A stretch of 64,000 nucleotides of DNA, taken from the IMG/VR virus record IMGVR_UViG_3300015195_000004, positions 24,710 through 88,709 of that record, one strand, 5' to 3'. This document shows positions 43,898 through 52,765 of this stretch, piece after piece; position 1 is the stretch's first letter, and each line of letters starts with the position of its first letter. Below the pieces are notes generated by a model. The model made no database searches. It was not told the DNA's origin and saw nothing but the letters and a program-made list of their open reading frames with translations. This DNA is from a virus. The position numbers and the translations under genes were made by a program.

Positions 43898-45769
43898 GTG
43901 ATGAATGTAAGAAGTAGTTTAATATCTTGGGGATTAATTCCTGCCCACCAGACCCCAAACTCTTCAGGAGAATTCATCCTGCAGTGTCCCGAATGTAAGC
44001 ATGATCCGGCAAAGTGCTTCGTTAACGGCGGAGGAAAAGGAATTTCCTGTAAGCACTGCTCTTACAGCCCTTCATGGAGGAAATTTGCATTAAGGTATCA
44101 GCCCCCAAGCAAAGAAGACGAAGCATTAGAAACATTTGTTAAGGCGTGTGAAGAGAGATTGCTTCAAGATCACGAACTTATTGCATACTTAACAGAACGA
44201 GGGCTTACCAAAGATACTATTAAATCACAACGCTTAGGTTATTGCGACCCTAGGATGTATAAAGCTTCTGAGATTGATGTTAAGGTTCATTTGGCTTACG
44301 AAGATTCGTTCTCTTGGGAACTAGAGAATAGGATCACAATTCCATACACAGAAGATTCAATAGTTCTCACAGTCAGAGGAAAATCATATCCTGATCTTGA
44401 GGCAAAGCCCAAATATAAATCCCTTAAGGGCAGCAAATCCTTACCTTATATTCCTTCAAAACTTGATACTGATTTACCAGTTATACTTGTTGAAGGGGAA
44501 CTTGATTCTATCATTCTTCGTCAAAACGGGATACAAGCTATAGGCATTCCTGGAGCAGGGAACTTTAAACCTGACTGGACCTCTCATCTGAAGCATTTAT
44601 ATATTGCCTTTGACGGCGACGAAGCGGGCCAAAAGGGTGCAGACAAAGTAATTAAGCAGATTCTTGAGATTCGCCGCATTGATCTTCCTGAAGGTTACGA
44701 TGTTGGAGAGTATATCTCTACATTCGGAGTAGAGTCTTTTAAATCACTAATTGATAAATCCGTTTTTTACCTTCAAGGTAAACCGCAGACTGATGACAAA
44801 CTCTCTTCTTTAGTTGATGCATTCTTGGATTGGGCTTGGAGCAACCACGGCACAATCGGTCCTAAAATCCTATGGGCTCCGAGGCTTAATGAGGTATTTT
44901 CCGGTTGGTCTCCTGGGCTGTACCTATTAGGTGCAAGAGAATCATTTGGGAAGACTAAGCTTTTAACTAAAGCTATTTATGCAGCAGCAGCAGAGAATCC
45001 AGAAGACACAATAGCAGTCTATGTTTCTCTAGATGACCCTCTTCACTCATCATTAGCAGGATTCATTGCCCTTCATACCCAAATAGATATTAATGATGTT
45101 AGAAGTCCTAGGAATAAACTAGAACATGACACTATTAAACTAGCAAATTACCTAGAATTTGTTGAGACCTTTAAACACATGAAGAACCTTATTGTACGGG
45201 ATGGCTCACATGGAAAAAGGATTAGCACATTAAAGTACTTCTTAAAATCCCTTAGGGCAAAGTACCCAGACAAGAAAATCGTCTGTGCAGTAGATAGTTT
45301 ATCCAAATTAGTCCCAGATAGGGAGAAGGATGAGCAGCATTTTGATGCCGCCTCTATGGGGAATGTAAAGGCTTACCTTGCCACTTCCGTTAAGGATATG
45401 GCAGTCAGGTACGAAATAGCTCTAATCTCTCCCACAGACCTCAGAAAGACCCTTCCTGGCGTACCTCCTACTATTGCCGACCTATCAGGCGCAGCAGAGT
45501 TAGGTTATGAGGCTGATGTAGTGATGATCCTGGATAATGAAATGCAGACGGTAGGCAGTACAAGCAAGCTAACCTGGATGGATGAAGAGAATGGGAATAA
45601 ACTAGAGCCTATTATTGAACTTAGGGTTCCGAAGAATAAGATAACCGGGTCAGACAGGCAACATCTAATGTTTAAACTACTTTCTAGGCAATCTGATTTA
45701 CAGGAACTAAGTCTAGAAGAGCAGCGTTATTATGAATCATTAAAATATAGTAGTGAAAACTCTCATTAA
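43898..45769 (+). CDS. TOPRIM primase-helicase
   Basis: 623 aa. Zinc-binding N-terminus: LQCPECKHDPAKCFV with GISCKHCSYS (C-x2-C...C-x2-C). TOPRIM domain around residues 195-255 (ILVEGELDSIILRQNG, then YIAFDGDEAG). Helicase with Walker A GARESFGKT (about residues 345-353), Walker B VCAVDSLSKL, and a conserved Arg region near the C-terminus (KNKITGSDRQ). T7 gp4-like. It unwinds DNA and makes primers at the fork. Confidence 0.85.
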   Translation: MMNVRSSLISWGLIPAHQTPNSSGEFILQCPECKHDPAKCFVNGGGKGISCKHCSYSPSWRKFALRYQPPSKEDEALETFVKACEERLLQDHELIAYLTERGLTKDTIKSQRLGYCDPRMYKASEIDVKVHLAYEDSFSWELENRITIPYTEDSIVLTVRGKSYPDLEAKPKYKSLKGSKSLPYIPSKLDTDLPVILVEGELDSIILRQNGIQAIGIPGAGNFKPDWTSHLKHLYIAFDGDEAGQKGADKVIKQILEIRRIDLPEGYDVGEYISTFGVESFKSLIDKSVFYLQGKPQTDDKLSSLVDAFLDWAWSNHGTIGPKILWAPRLNEVFSGWSPGLYLLGARESFGKTKLLTKAIYAAAAENPEDTIAVYVSLDDPLHSSLAGFIALHTQIDINDVRSPRNKLEHDTIKLANYLEFVETFKHMKNLIVRDGSHGKRISTLKYFLKSLRAKYPDKKIVCAVDSLSKLVPDREKDEQHFDAASMGNVKAYLATSVKDMAVRYEIALISPTDLRKTLPGVPPTIADLSGAAELGYEADVVMILDNEMQTVGSTSKLTWMDEENGNKLEPIIELRVPKNKITGSDRQHLMFKLLSRQSDLQELSLEEQRYYESLKYSSENSH

Positions 45770-45773
45770 GGTG

Positions 45774-45802
45774 TTGACAACCTCTTTAGAATGTGATAGT
45801 AT
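45774..45802 (+). promoter_or_regulatory. Sigma70-type promoter, extended -10
   Basis: TTGACA (45774-45779), 17-bp spacer, TGA-TAGTAT (45797-45802). The next ATG is 9 nt beyond the -10. Confidence 0.7.
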
Positions 45803-45811
45803 AGTAAGACT

Positions 45812-45970
45812 ATGAACGATTTTACTGTTGAAACCTCTGATATTGGTACTTACTTAAAGTTTTCAGATGAAGCTATAGTTAAAACAAAGTCAGTTGAAAC
45901 CCCTGCTCCTGTACAAATTAATGTAGATTATGATAATTTTGGCAATTTGGTAGGAATTGAGATTGTTTAA
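45812..45970 (+). CDS. DUF2283-like protein
   Basis: 52 aa. A beta start MNDFTVETSDIGTYLKF, then INVDYDNFGNLVGIEIV, is the DUF2283 pattern (vDyDxxGnlvGIEI). Function unknown. The start follows a promoter with 9 nt and no Shine-Dalgarno sequence. Confidence 0.65.
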   Translation: MNDFTVETSDIGTYLKFSDEAIVKTKSVETPAPVQINVDYDNFGNLVGIEIV

Positions 45971-46044
45971 TGAGTAAAGGTCAAATATTTCTAGTAGCGT
46001 TTTCTTTAGGTATATTAACTGCCTTATTCTGTGTGTCTTTATGA
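45970..46044 (+). CDS. 24-aa membrane micro-protein
   Basis: MSKGQIFLVAFSLGILTALF, single membrane helix. Coupled on both sides (TAATG start, ATGA end), which supports translation despite the length. Function unknown. Confidence 0.4.
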   Translation: MSKGQIFLVAFSLGILTALFCVSL

Positions 46045-48014
46045 GTGATAAGATATATTATTCAGTAAGTACGCTTCGCCAAATGTCTGTCTGCCCTGCC
46101 CGCGTGTTTTTTAAAGGGCTTGCAAAAAAGGGTTTAATTAAAACAGACCCCTCTTTACCATTTATTTTTGGCATTGCTGCTCATGAAGGAGTAGAGGCCC
46201 TTCTTAAAAATGGTGAATCTTCTAAAGTTGTGGCAAACAAGTATGTTAAAGATAATCTTCTTGACAAATACACAGTTAAGAACCTACAAGAAGTAGACAT
46301 TAGTACAGAAGATATTCAGGGAAAACAGGCCCATTTAGATAAGTGCCTTGACAACTTTGAGAATAAGATAATGCCGCGCCTAGTAGAAGCAAACCCAAGC
46401 ATGGATTGGGCTGATAGGGTAGAAGTTAGGTACGAGGCACCTTATCGTAACGGGGTTATGGTAGGCGTGATTGACCTTGATATGGATCATTCTGTCATGG
46501 ACTGGAAAGGTCTAGCACTAGACACCCCAATTCCAACTGTAACCGGATGGAAGAATATGAAGGAATTGCAAGTCGGAGATGAGATATTCGGAAGTAATGG
46601 GCACCCTTGTTTGGTAACAGCTAAATCTGAAATCCACAGCAAAAAATGCTATAAAATTACTTTTGATGATAAAACATCTATTATTTGTGATTCAGACCAT
46701 AAATGGGTTACCTATAACAACATAACCAAGCTCGGAAATCAGGACCACACAAAATTCCGACGCAATAAAAGAACACTAACTACAGAAGAGATAAAAGACA
46801 CCCTATTAGATTCAAAAGGTAAACATCACCACAGAATACTTAATCCGGGACCACTTGTTTTGTCGGATAAACAATTGTCAATTGACCCGTATGTACTAGG
46901 GTTATGGCTAGGTGATGGTAGTTCTAGAGATAGCAGAATCTGTAGTGCAGACCCAGAAATTTTTGATATTATAAAATCTAAGGGTTATGCTTTGGGTATC
47001 CCAGAAATAAAAACAAACGAAAAAACTGGAGTAGTTACAGAAGTTATATCTATAATAGGGCTACAAGCCGACCTTATGTCGTTTAATCTGTTAGACAATA
47101 AGCATATTCCAAACGAATACTTGAGAGGTTCATATAATCAGAGATTAGAACTACTTCAAGGATTAATGGATTCTGATGGGACATATAACCAAGTAAGGTC
47201 ACAAGCTGTATTTTGTAACAATAATGCAAATTTAGCTTACGGCGTACTAGAACTAGTTTTAAGCTTGGGCAGTAAAGGCAGAGTTTTCCATGTAAATAAA
47301 CATGGTTTTGGGCTTACAATAGAATCGTGTGATACTGCATTTACTCCTGTAGGATTTAATCCATTTAAATTGTCTCGGAAAAAAGAACTAGTTAAGGTTC
47401 AGACTATGAAAACAGGAAACTGTGCTATGTCATTCAGGCGTCTGATTATGAAAATAGAAGAAATAGCTTCTGTAGAAACTCAGTGTATTATGGTGGATTC
47501 AGAAGACAGCACTTATCTTTGTGGGCAACAAATGGTACCTACTCATAATAGCGGCAAGGCTATACCTTATATGTCTAGTCTAATGATTGACCCGCAGCCT
47601 CCCACATACCACTTCCTAAAGACCCAAACCCAAGGCTCTGCTCCCTCTAGGTTCTCTTTTGTTTACTTAATTGGTAAACCTACAAGACAGATACAGGATG
47701 GAGTCTATAAAAGCGGTCCTCGTAAAGGCCAGCCCAAAATGGCATTAGATTATGAGAACGGCCTACAGTTTAAGTTTGATGTTCTACAGGATGAAGCTAA
47801 AGTAGCTAAGATGTTCAATGATTATATTGATCCTTGGGCCGAGATGTATGAAGCAGGCATTATATATAAAAACCCAGGTTATAATGGAATGAACTGTAAG
47901 GGTTGCAGCTATCGCACCGCTTGCCAAAAAGAAGATTATCAACTACCCAAGAGGCCAGACCTGGCAACAAAAGACCCTAACGGAATAGACGTAGACCTAC
48001 TAGGAGGAGAATAG
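46041..48014 (+). CDS. Cas4-like RecB-family exonuclease interrupted by a class 3 intein
   Basis: 657 aa, of which residues 157-503 are an intein. The extein parts are a PD-(D/E)XK nuclease: SVCPARVFFKG (Cys18), HEGVEALL, VGVIDLDMDHSVMDWK (catalytic D...D-x-K) and, after the intein, a CKGCSYRTAC C-terminal cluster. Together with Cys18 these form the four-cysteine Fe-S site of Cas4/AddB. The nuclease probably processes DNA ends for the RecA-like recombinase or replication. The intein sits directly on the D-x-K active site, so splicing must occur to give active enzyme. Confidence 0.85.
   Translation: MSDKIYYSVSTLRQMSVCPARVFFKGLAKKGLIKTDPSLPFIFGIAAHEGVEALLKNGESSKVVANKYVKDNLLDKYTVKNLQEVDISTEDIQGKQAHLDKCLDNFENKIMPRLVEANPSMDWADRVEVRYEAPYRNGVMVGVIDLDMDHSVMDWKGLALDTPIPTVTGWKNMKELQVGDEIFGSNGHPCLVTAKSEIHSKKCYKITFDDKTSIICDSDHKWVTYNNITKLGNQDHTKFRRNKRTLTTEEIKDTLLDSKGKHHHRILNPGPLVLSDKQLSIDPYVLGLWLGDGSSRDSRICSADPEIFDIIKSKGYALGIPEIKTNEKTGVVTEVISIIGLQADLMSFNLLDNKHIPNEYLRGSYNQRLELLQGLMDSDGTYNQVRSQAVFCNNNANLAYGVLELVLSLGSKGRVFHVNKHGFGLTIESCDTAFTPVGFNPFKLSRKKELVKVQTMKTGNCAMSFRRLIMKIEEIASVETQCIMVDSEDSTYLCGQQMVPTHNSGKAIPYMSSLMIDPQPPTYHFLKTQTQGSAPSRFSFVYLIGKPTRQIQDGVYKSGPRKGQPKMALDYENGLQFKFDVLQDEAKVAKMFNDYIDPWAEMYEAGIIYKNPGYNGMNCKGCSYRTACQKEDYQLPKRPDLATKDPNGIDVDLLGGE
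46509..47549 (+). mobile_element. Class 3 intein with LAGLIDADG homing endonuclease
   Basis: 347 aa within the 46041 gene. It opens GLALDTPIPTVTGW with Gly at position 1, not Cys or Ser. It ends VPTHN before a Ser extein residue. The class 3 triad is present: Trp222 two residues after the block B His (SDHKWV), Cys482 in block F (QCIMVD), Thr501 in block G. Block C and E motifs LGLWLGDGSS and LLQGLMDSDGTY are the two LAGLIDADG repeats of a homing endonuclease. Confidence 0.85.
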
Positions 48015-48017
48015 TAT

Positions 48018-48230
48018 ATGAATAGTGCAGCATTTAGTGATTATTCGAGAGCTAAGGCAATGAGGGAAGTTAAGGCCCTTAAACTGCTCCAGTTATTTGA
48101 ATCTAATAAACTTATTCACATAATTGAGGACAACCTGGAAACAGAAAATACTTGGGATGGCCACATTCCTGTAATTAACAAAATTTGTTTTACAAAAGAC
48201 ATTGAAGATTATCTTAAGGATACAGACTAG
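48018..48230 (+). CDS. Hypothetical helical protein
   Basis: 70 aa, begins MNSAAFSDYSRAKAMRE, acidic C-terminus (DIEDYLKDTD). Begins 4 bases after the Cas4-like gene. Function unknown. Confidence 0.5.
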   Translation: MNSAAFSDYSRAKAMREVKALKLLQLFESNKLIHIIEDNLETENTWDGHIPVINKICFTKDIEDYLKDTD

Positions 48231-48231
48231 A

Positions 48232-48585
48232 ATGCTATCCAGGGGGGAAGAGTTGTTATTAACTATCCTTGGATTACAGTTCCCACATTATACTATAATC
48301 CCACAGAAAACGATTAAAGTAGGATACAAATCCCTCTACCTAGACTATTACATCCCACAGTTAAAGATGGCATTTGAATTCGACGGGCAACAGCATTTTC
48401 AGTTTATTTCCTTCTTTCACAAAACGCTGAAAGGCTTCCAAAATAGTCTTAAAAGAGATTCTATGAAGGATAAGTACTGCCGAGAAAATGGCATTACACT
48501 TGTGCATATACCGGACAATGGTAAACTAACCCTAGAAAAAGTAAGGAATATTATATCAAAAATACCAATATACGAAAGTGAGTAA
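48232..48585 (+). CDS. Vsr/DUF559-like PD-(D/E)XK endonuclease
   Basis: 117 aa from the ATG after the previous stop. LYLDYYIPQLKMAFEFDGQQHF is the D...E-x-D-G-x-Q-H core, followed by a charged helix (KDKYCRENGITLVHIP). The fold is that of Vsr-type and DUF559 nucleases, often homing or mismatch-linked in phages. It follows the replication nuclease and may be mobile. Confidence 0.7.
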   Translation: MLSRGEELLLTILGLQFPHYTIIPQKTIKVGYKSLYLDYYIPQLKMAFEFDGQQHFQFISFFHKTLKGFQNSLKRDSMKDKYCRENGITLVHIPDNGKLTLEKVRNIISKIPIYESE

Positions 48586-48591
48586 AACACA

Positions 48592-49278
48592 ATGAATAAA
48601 CTACTCTCGCTAATGTCTTTAATTAGCATAATTACCCTCGGATTTATGAACCCAGCATCGGCTGCTTATCAATATGAGTCCTGGTCCGGTTTTACCGCAG
48701 GAACAATTTTTTTAGACGGACATATCTACGGTAATTGGAAAGATCAATTTAATGGAGGCGGCACTACGGAGGTATTTAATCCGGGTACACTTATCACCAC
48801 TAAGTGTCTATCGGAGTGGCCTGCATATGTTTACGGTTCTACCCGGTCAACTATGGTAACATCTACTACAGCCTTTAGTTCTAATAATTTCTATGCATAT
48901 TCTACGTTTGTAACTTTGTCCCAGAACAGACCTAGCCCAAATAGCTGGGAAATGGGATGGTTTGTGTGGGACTATACAGATAATGCCCATTTTTATAATG
49001 TAATTCTAAGAACTGATGGATGGGAACTGGACAAAGAGGACCCGGCGTATCCAGGTAATCAGCGATTTCTTACCTCAGGTTTTAGTCCGACGTTTGCATT
49101 AGATAGTGTAAATACAATAAGTGTTACACAAAGCTCTAATGTTATTACAGTGAACGTGAATGGTAATTACTTAACTAGCTATACCGATATGCAAAGACCA
49201 TACTATGGTGGAAAAATCGGACTATATGATGAAGATTCTCATGTAGCCTGGGGAGTAACTGCTGCAAGCTCTAACTAG
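48592..49278 (+). CDS. Secreted jelly-roll (DUF1080/laminin-G-like) protein
   Basis: 228 aa. Signal peptide residues 1-24 (MNKLLSLMSLISIITLGFM, cleavage after SAA). The rest is a beta-sandwich with the sequence WEMGWFVWDYTDNAHFY, GWELDKEDPAYPG and YYGGKIGLYDED. The same module occurs at the C-terminus of the next protein at near 45-50% identity by eye. Such concanavalin-like folds bind or cleave carbohydrates. Probably exported to act on cell-surface or matrix polysaccharide. Confidence 0.7.
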   Translation: MNKLLSLMSLISIITLGFMNPASAAYQYESWSGFTAGTIFLDGHIYGNWKDQFNGGGTTEVFNPGTLITTKCLSEWPAYVYGSTRSTMVTSTTAFSSNNFYAYSTFVTLSQNRPSPNSWEMGWFVWDYTDNAHFYNVILRTDGWELDKEDPAYPGNQRFLTSGFSPTFALDSVNTISVTQSSNVITVNVNGNYLTSYTDMQRPYYGGKIGLYDEDSHVAWGVTAASSN

Positions 49279-49338
49279 AAGCAAGCAAGGCCTAATTTGA
49301 CTGGTGACAAACCAAGAGAGAAAGGGTAGACTAGAAAA

Positions 49339-50934
49339 ATGAAAAATACACTAAAACTAGCTACCCTTATATTAGGGGTAGTACTTATATCCTGTGGTGG
49401 AAAATCCATCACCCCTACCCCTCCTAATAGTATTAATAAAACCGCCTCATTTATCCCTCCGTCTTGGATATGGGGTGTAACTACAGATAATGTAGTGAAT
49501 AACACATTGTCACAAACCACAGCACTTTCATCATTCTCAAAAAGAACAATGATTAGAACTGTGTTTGACCAGCCCAAAAATGGATCACCTGTAGCATCAG
49601 ATTATTTAGCTTCAGTTACATCAGTTTCTGCAGTTTCAGACATTTTAGGCCTATTGATTGATTCTAGTGACATGCCTAATTCAAGTCTTTCTTATGTACA
49701 ATCTAGAGTTTCGTCCTATTTATCTGCACTAGGAAGTAAAGTTGCAGTATGGGAAGTCGGCAATGAAATTAATGGTAATTGGCTTGGGTCAGGAGTTATT
49801 CCAAAAGTAGAAGCTATGTATGATGCAGTAAAAGCTGCTGGAAAGCCTGCAGCAATTACCTTTTACTATGAAAACCCGATAACCCCAGGATATGATATGT
49901 TACCCTGGATTGATGCTAATATTCCTGCAGGTAATCGTATGCGAACAGGACTTGATTACGCATTTGTAAGTTATTATGAAGACCAAAACGGTGGCCATCA
50001 GCTTACGCAAACCGAACTAAATACAATATTCTCTGGGTTACACGCTAGATTCCCTAATGCTAAACTTGGATTTGGTGAATGTGGTTATGGTGGGACAATT
50101 CCACCAGCAGGAAGTGGAGATGTCACCAGGGCAGCACTACTTAATAGATTCTATGGATATAGAGTCCCTACAGTCCCGGCATTTATAGGAGGTAATTTTT
50201 ACTGGAACTGGAATTACACCTCTGTACCAAAAAGCAAGCCTGATTGGACAGTCCTTAATACTCAGTTCCAAAATAACCCAGCCCCCTCACCTACTCCTAC
50301 TGTAGCACCAACTGCGACACCCACAGTAGTTCCTACATCTACACCATCAGCATCTCCTACTGGAACCCCTTGGATTGATGGGCAAACATATGGTCCTTGG
50401 TATGACCAATATGGGGGATATGGAGTAATCCAAACAGTAGGAGCAAATATATCACTAACTCCGCGTTATACTGCTGGTAGTACAGAAGCAAGTCTAATAA
50501 CTACTTCAGCAGCCTTCGGGGACTTTACTGCACAAACCACAATGACAACTGTATCACAGAACAGACAGCCTAATCCTAATGCGTGGGAAGCTGCTTGGTT
50601 CCTGTGGCACTACACAGACGATAACCACTTCTATTCACTAGTTCTTCATACTGATGGTTCAGGATGGGAATTAGGAAAAGAAGACCCAGCATATCCAGGA
50701 TCACAACGATTCCTAGCAACACCAACAACTCCCAGTTTCCCAATGGGAAGCCCTTATACAGTCAAAGTAATTCAGTCAGGTGCGACAATGTCTATATATG
50801 TCAACGGGGCATTCTTAATCACTTATGTAGATACAGAACGCCCATACTACTCTGGAAAAATTGGTCTTTACACAGAAGATGCCCACGTAGTATTCACACC
50901 ACTTACCATAAATAATCTAACCCTATCTTGGTAA
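49339..50934 (+). CDS. Lipid-anchored glycoside hydrolase with jelly-roll domain
   Basis: 531 aa. Lipobox LISC at Cys19. Residues 45-310 form a TIM-barrel-like domain with VWEVGNEINGNW (probable acid/base Glu143) and FGECGYGG (probable nucleophile Glu247), the clan GH-A arrangement. A Pro/Thr-rich linker (PTPTVAPTATPTV) follows. The C-terminal domain (WEAAWFLWHYTDDNHFY, GWELGKEDPAYPG) duplicates the preceding gene. It is presented on the cell surface and should degrade an exopolysaccharide. Specificity unknown. Confidence 0.7.
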   Translation: MKNTLKLATLILGVVLISCGGKSITPTPPNSINKTASFIPPSWIWGVTTDNVVNNTLSQTTALSSFSKRTMIRTVFDQPKNGSPVASDYLASVTSVSAVSDILGLLIDSSDMPNSSLSYVQSRVSSYLSALGSKVAVWEVGNEINGNWLGSGVIPKVEAMYDAVKAAGKPAAITFYYENPITPGYDMLPWIDANIPAGNRMRTGLDYAFVSYYEDQNGGHQLTQTELNTIFSGLHARFPNAKLGFGECGYGGTIPPAGSGDVTRAALLNRFYGYRVPTVPAFIGGNFYWNWNYTSVPKSKPDWTVLNTQFQNNPAPSPTPTVAPTATPTVVPTSTPSASPTGTPWIDGQTYGPWYDQYGGYGVIQTVGANISLTPRYTAGSTEASLITTSAAFGDFTAQTTMTTVSQNRQPNPNAWEAAWFLWHYTDDNHFYSLVLHTDGSGWELGKEDPAYPGSQRFLATPTTPSFPMGSPYTVKVIQSGATMSIYVNGAFLITYVDTERPYYSGKIGLYTEDAHVVFTPLTINNLTLSW

Positions 50935-50946
50935 AATAAGTCCGAT

Positions 50947-50974
50947 GGGCTGTATCTAAACAATACGGCCCTTT
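50947..50974 (+). terminator. Terminator after the glycosidase gene
   Basis: GGGCTGTAT and ATACGGCCC form a 9-bp stem (one G-U) with a 7-nt loop, then a short CTTT. It would end the secreted-protein transcript. Confidence 0.55.
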
Positions 50975-50995
50975 AGGATCAGAAAGAAGAAAACA

Positions 50996-51643
50996 TTGAT
51001 TAATTTATTTCTAGCAGTATTATTATTTATAACCCCACAACAAGAAGTTCGTTCTTCTTCACATAGTATAGTCAAAGTTAATCGAAACACTGATACTATT
51101 TGTACAGGGTTTATTATTAACACCCCCGGCACTGTTAATACATATGTGATGACTGCCAAACACTGTAGAGACCCTATCACAAAAACTGACACAGGACTTC
51201 CTACGGCTATTATACAGCAAAATGGACACATTTCATTTGTGAATAATGTATTTAGCTCAGAATCACAAGATATTATGTTACTAGAAATAGATAAATTGCC
51301 TCTAAATGGATTTATATTATCTTCAGATAGAATGCAACCTGGTGGTCAATATTACACAATTAGCCACCCTATTAATTATGAGTATATCTATTCACCTATT
51401 ATTGGCTCTAGTGTGTTTAAGGAGTCTATAAAGACAGAATACCGTTCGGTAGATGTTGGCTATGATAATGTAATAATTTGCCCAGGATGCGCCGAAGGTA
51501 CTTCAGGTGCTCCTATTATATCAGATGGAAAGGTATTTGGTATTCTATTGGCGAAGTCTACCAGTATTCCGTCGGTCTTATTCTCTACCTCAAGTATTAA
51601 CATATTAAGATTTATGACCGCATTGAAAGGTATTATACATTAA
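50996..51643 (+). CDS. Secreted trypsin-like serine protease
   Basis: 215 aa from a TTG start after AAAGAAGAAAA. Signal peptide about residues 1-20 (MINLFLAVLLFITP). Catalytic triad: H56 (VMTAKHC), D92 (QDIMLLEI), S170 (GCAEGTSGAP, the G-T-S-G-A-P oxyanion motif). A chymotrypsin/V8-like extracellular protease is unusual in phage replication modules. Could degrade competing surface proteins or the host envelope during infection. Confidence 0.75.
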   Translation: MINLFLAVLLFITPQQEVRSSSHSIVKVNRNTDTICTGFIINTPGTVNTYVMTAKHCRDPITKTDTGLPTAIIQQNGHISFVNNVFSSESQDIMLLEIDKLPLNGFILSSDRMQPGGQYYTISHPINYEYIYSPIIGSSVFKESIKTEYRSVDVGYDNVIICPGCAEGTSGAPIISDGKVFGILLAKSTSIPSVLFSTSSINILRFMTALKGIIH

Positions 51644-52765
51644 GTGGCAAAGCCTAAAAAAGAAAAATCAACAGAACCTGCAATTACAGATAAAGCAGCA
51701 GCCTTTAATATTCTGCAACTAAAACACAAAGGCATTGGGAAGAAGCAAGAGGTACATGCAGTAATGCCTTCGGAATGCCTCCAGTCCCCATCTGCTCAGT
51801 GGAATATTATGACTAATGACGGAGGGTTCCGTCCAGGTAGTATTATTGAACTGTACGGGCACTTTGGCACTTTAAAAACTACATTAAGTCTTGAATTGTG
51901 TCGGATTGCCCAACAGTGGAAACCGGACCTTTCTGTGGCCTACTATGACCCTGAGCAAAGCGTTGACCTGTATGTTGCAGAGACAGATATGGGAATTGAT
52001 AGGTTGCAGTTTGATGACGGAAGGCCTCGCTTTGATTACTGGCCGGGACACGAAGACGGAATCCCCACGCTAGAGGAGATTCTAGATCGTATTTATGATG
52101 TTGCAGCAAGCGGCATCTATTCCTTTATTGTTCTAGACTCAGTAGCTGCATGCATGACTCTTTGGGAGAAAGAATCCGAGAGCGTTTCCGATGCTAAGTG
52201 GGGAGGTCCTAGCATCCTCATGAGCAAAGCTATGAAGAGAATTAAATCTGTTTGTGCCAAAACCGGCACCATTCTCTTATGTGTTAATCAACTTAGGACT
52301 AAGACTATAATGACCCCACAAGGTCAGAAATCAGTTGAGGAACCAGGAAGCGGCTTTGCTCTACGATATGCTGCAAGCCACAGATTCAAGCTCTCTTGGG
52401 CCAAGAAGGATGCAGAAGGAGACGATTCCTGCTTAAGGATTCAGGCTGATAAAGTGAAGTATGGTCGGTCCTGGGGTGTAGTGGAAATTCCAATTACACT
52501 TGGCAAAGGAATTAATCAAGAAGCAGATTTAGTTATTGCCGCCGAGGCTCAAGGAGTTATAACCAAAAAGGGCTCATGGTACACATTCCAAGAAGAGATG
52601 ATCGGCCAGGGCATTAGTAAGGTAGCTGCTAATCTGAAAAGTATGCCACAGATGGCAGATTTAATAAAAGAAATGACATATAAGGAAGCCCTAAGTAAAC
52701 TCCCCTTGACAAGCAGTAACGAAGGTGATAATCTGTCTATAGAATCAGAAGTTGAGGATAATTAA
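51644..52765 (+). CDS. RecA-family recombinase, phage type
   Basis: 373 aa from a GTG start. Walker A reads GHFGTLKT (residues 72-79), so Leu precedes the Lys where most RecA proteins have Gly. Walker B is YSFIVLDSVAA, and ILLCVNQLRTKT is the L2-like region. The helical C-terminus and 373-aa length fit UvsX/RecA. It pairs strands for recombination and replication restart, next to the exonucleases. Confidence 0.8.
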   Translation: MAKPKKEKSTEPAITDKAAAFNILQLKHKGIGKKQEVHAVMPSECLQSPSAQWNIMTNDGGFRPGSIIELYGHFGTLKTTLSLELCRIAQQWKPDLSVAYYDPEQSVDLYVAETDMGIDRLQFDDGRPRFDYWPGHEDGIPTLEEILDRIYDVAASGIYSFIVLDSVAACMTLWEKESESVSDAKWGGPSILMSKAMKRIKSVCAKTGTILLCVNQLRTKTIMTPQGQKSVEEPGSGFALRYAASHRFKLSWAKKDAEGDDSCLRIQADKVKYGRSWGVVEIPITLGKGINQEADLVIAAEAQGVITKKGSWYTFQEEMIGQGISKVAANLKSMPQMADLIKEMTYKEALSKLPLTSSNEGDNLSIESEVEDN

